Program-made: the position numbers and the translations under genes | Assembly: GCF_007830315.1 (NCBI RefSeq) | Contig: NZ_VLKJ01000006.1 | Span: forward strand, 124,001-188,000 | Origin: Novosphingobium taihuense | GTDB taxonomy: Bacteria > Pseudomonadota > Alphaproteobacteria > Sphingomonadales > Sphingomonadaceae | Length of the DNA stretch: 64,000 bases | Direction: 5' to 3' | The notes under the pieces: generated by a model | Database searches by the model: none | Told to the model about the DNA's origin: nothing | Seen by the model: only the letters and a program-made list of their open reading frames with translations | Shown: positions 63,447 to 64,000 of the stretch, piece after piece | Layout of the letters: the number at the start of each line of letters is the position of its first letter | Position numbering within the stretch: position 1 is the first letter of the stretch

Positions 63447-64000
63447 GGCTTGAAGTCCAGCAGTTCGACAACCTTCACCGCATCCAGCGAGAGCGGCTGA
63501 TGCGAAGCGATGATCACCGCCCCGCCCGCATTACAATGCGCCTTGATCGCAGCCTGCGCGATGCACGACCAGTGCGTGTCGAGCCCGTTCAGCGGTTCAT
63601 CCAGCAGCCACAACGGCGCCCCGCTCGCCGCAACCCGCGCAAGAGCCGCGCGCTTGCGCTGGCCGGTGGAAAGATAGCGCACTGGCACGTCGAGCAGGTC
63701 AGCCAGCCCGAAGTCGGCCTCCACCTGCGGCGCACGGTCGATCCGCCGCCAGAAGGCCAGCGCGCGCTCAAGCGGCTCGTGTCCATCCAGCGCCAATCGT
63801 TCATCAGAAAGCGCCAGACCGCCCGTTCGCTCCACCGTCCCGGCAAAAGGCCGCAGCAGGCCTGCCAGGATACGGATCAGGCTCGATTTGCCAATGCCGT
63901 TGGGTCCGGCCAGATGCACGACCTCACCCTCTGACAGATCGAACGACAGCCCCCGGAACAGAATCCGGTCCCCGCGCCTGCAGGCAATATCCGTGGCGAC
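63443..64000 (-). CDS. ccmA: Heme exporter ATP-binding protein CcmA (5' end beyond the window)
   Basis: ATPase of the cytochrome c maturation ABC complex. The 185 codons visible include most of the protein; the start lies beyond position 64000. Walker A GPNGIGKSS, signature LSTGQRKRAALARV, Walker B LWLLDEPLNGLD and a H-loop in ASHQPLSLD are present. The frame continues through the window edge with IACRRGDRILFRGLSFDLSE, the usual CcmA N-terminus. It is transcribed before ccmB. Confidence 0.92.
   Translation of the reverse strand, partial: VATDIACRRGDRILFRGLSFDLSEGEVVHLAGPNGIGKSSLIRILAGLLRPFAGTVERTGGLALSDERLALDGHEPLERALAFWRRIDRAPQVEADFGLADLLDVPVRYLSTGQRKRAALARVAASGAPLWLLDEPLNGLDTHWSCIAQAAIKAHCNAGGAVIIASHQPLSLDAVKVVELLDFKP

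Overview
The window is about 64 kb of high-GC chromosome with densely packed genes and many four-base start/stop overlaps. It reads as core chromosome of an alphaproteobacterium of the order Sphingomonadales, most likely Novosphingobium or a close relative. The reasons are the protein sequences themselves (FtsZ, Obg, PspA, the 2-oxoglutarate dehydrogenase set), a carotenoid hydroxylase CrtZ, an alphaproteobacterial-type LexA box (GTTC-N7-GTTC), and the order mdh-sucD-sucA-sucB-lpd. Genus assignment is inference. I see no insertion sequence, prophage, CRISPR array, rRNA or replication origin. There is one tRNA (Ala, anticodon CGC).

Layout. 0.2-8 kb: TCA-cycle operon on the + strand (mdh, sucD, sucA, sucB, lpd) ending in a clear intrinsic terminator; sucC is not here. 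8-10 kb: a small unknown protein, a nitronate monooxygenase-like flavoprotein and a TRIC/UPF0126 membrane protein. 10-16 kb (- strand): a leu cluster in which leuC and leuD are separated by four genes, including a family-6 (hypoxanthine) DNA glycosylase and a membrane double zinc-ribbon protein, followed by a quinone-oxidoreductase-like gene. 16-18.6 kb: crtZ with a coupled membrane gene, a membrane protein behind a LexA box, a DUF454 protein and sufE. 18.7-23.1 kb: an expanded phage-shock (Psp) locus. Divergent pspF faces a near-consensus sigma-54 promoter that would drive a 52-residue exported peptide, pspA, pspB, pspC and six further small genes; five of the small products and PspC share one short C-terminal coiled-coil signature. 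23-28 kb: recF, then the tesA / ybbA / ybbP set (here TesA is a predicted lipoprotein). 28-32 kb: two DUF805 proteins and a 974-residue secreted TPR-CHAT protein with an intact His/Cys dyad. 32-38.9 kb: obgE-proB-epimerase, tRNA-Ala, a poly-proline lipoprotein, a Bax-inhibitor-1 family protein, proC and a YbjN protein. 39-60.3 kb: a complete division and cell-wall (dcw) cluster on the - strand, in the order mraZ rsmH ftsL ftsI murE murF mraY murD ftsW murG murC murB ddl ftsQ ftsA ftsZ, followed by a large TPR/SPOR protein. 60.6-64 kb: a GldG/DUF4350-like protein, a membrane-anchored unknown, cysteine synthase and ccmB with partial ccmA.

How the genes work together. The suc block supplies the 2-oxoglutarate dehydrogenase complex and neighbouring TCA steps. 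The dcw block makes the cytoplasmic peptidoglycan precursors and the divisome core, apparently as one translationally coupled unit preceded by a possible MraZ operator (GGG motifs spaced exactly 10 bp). The Psp locus is the most unusual part: an envelope-stress operon that appears to have multiplied a PspB-like module. Two further candidates for second looks are the LexA-box membrane gene at 17.2-17.8 kb and the secreted CHAT protein.
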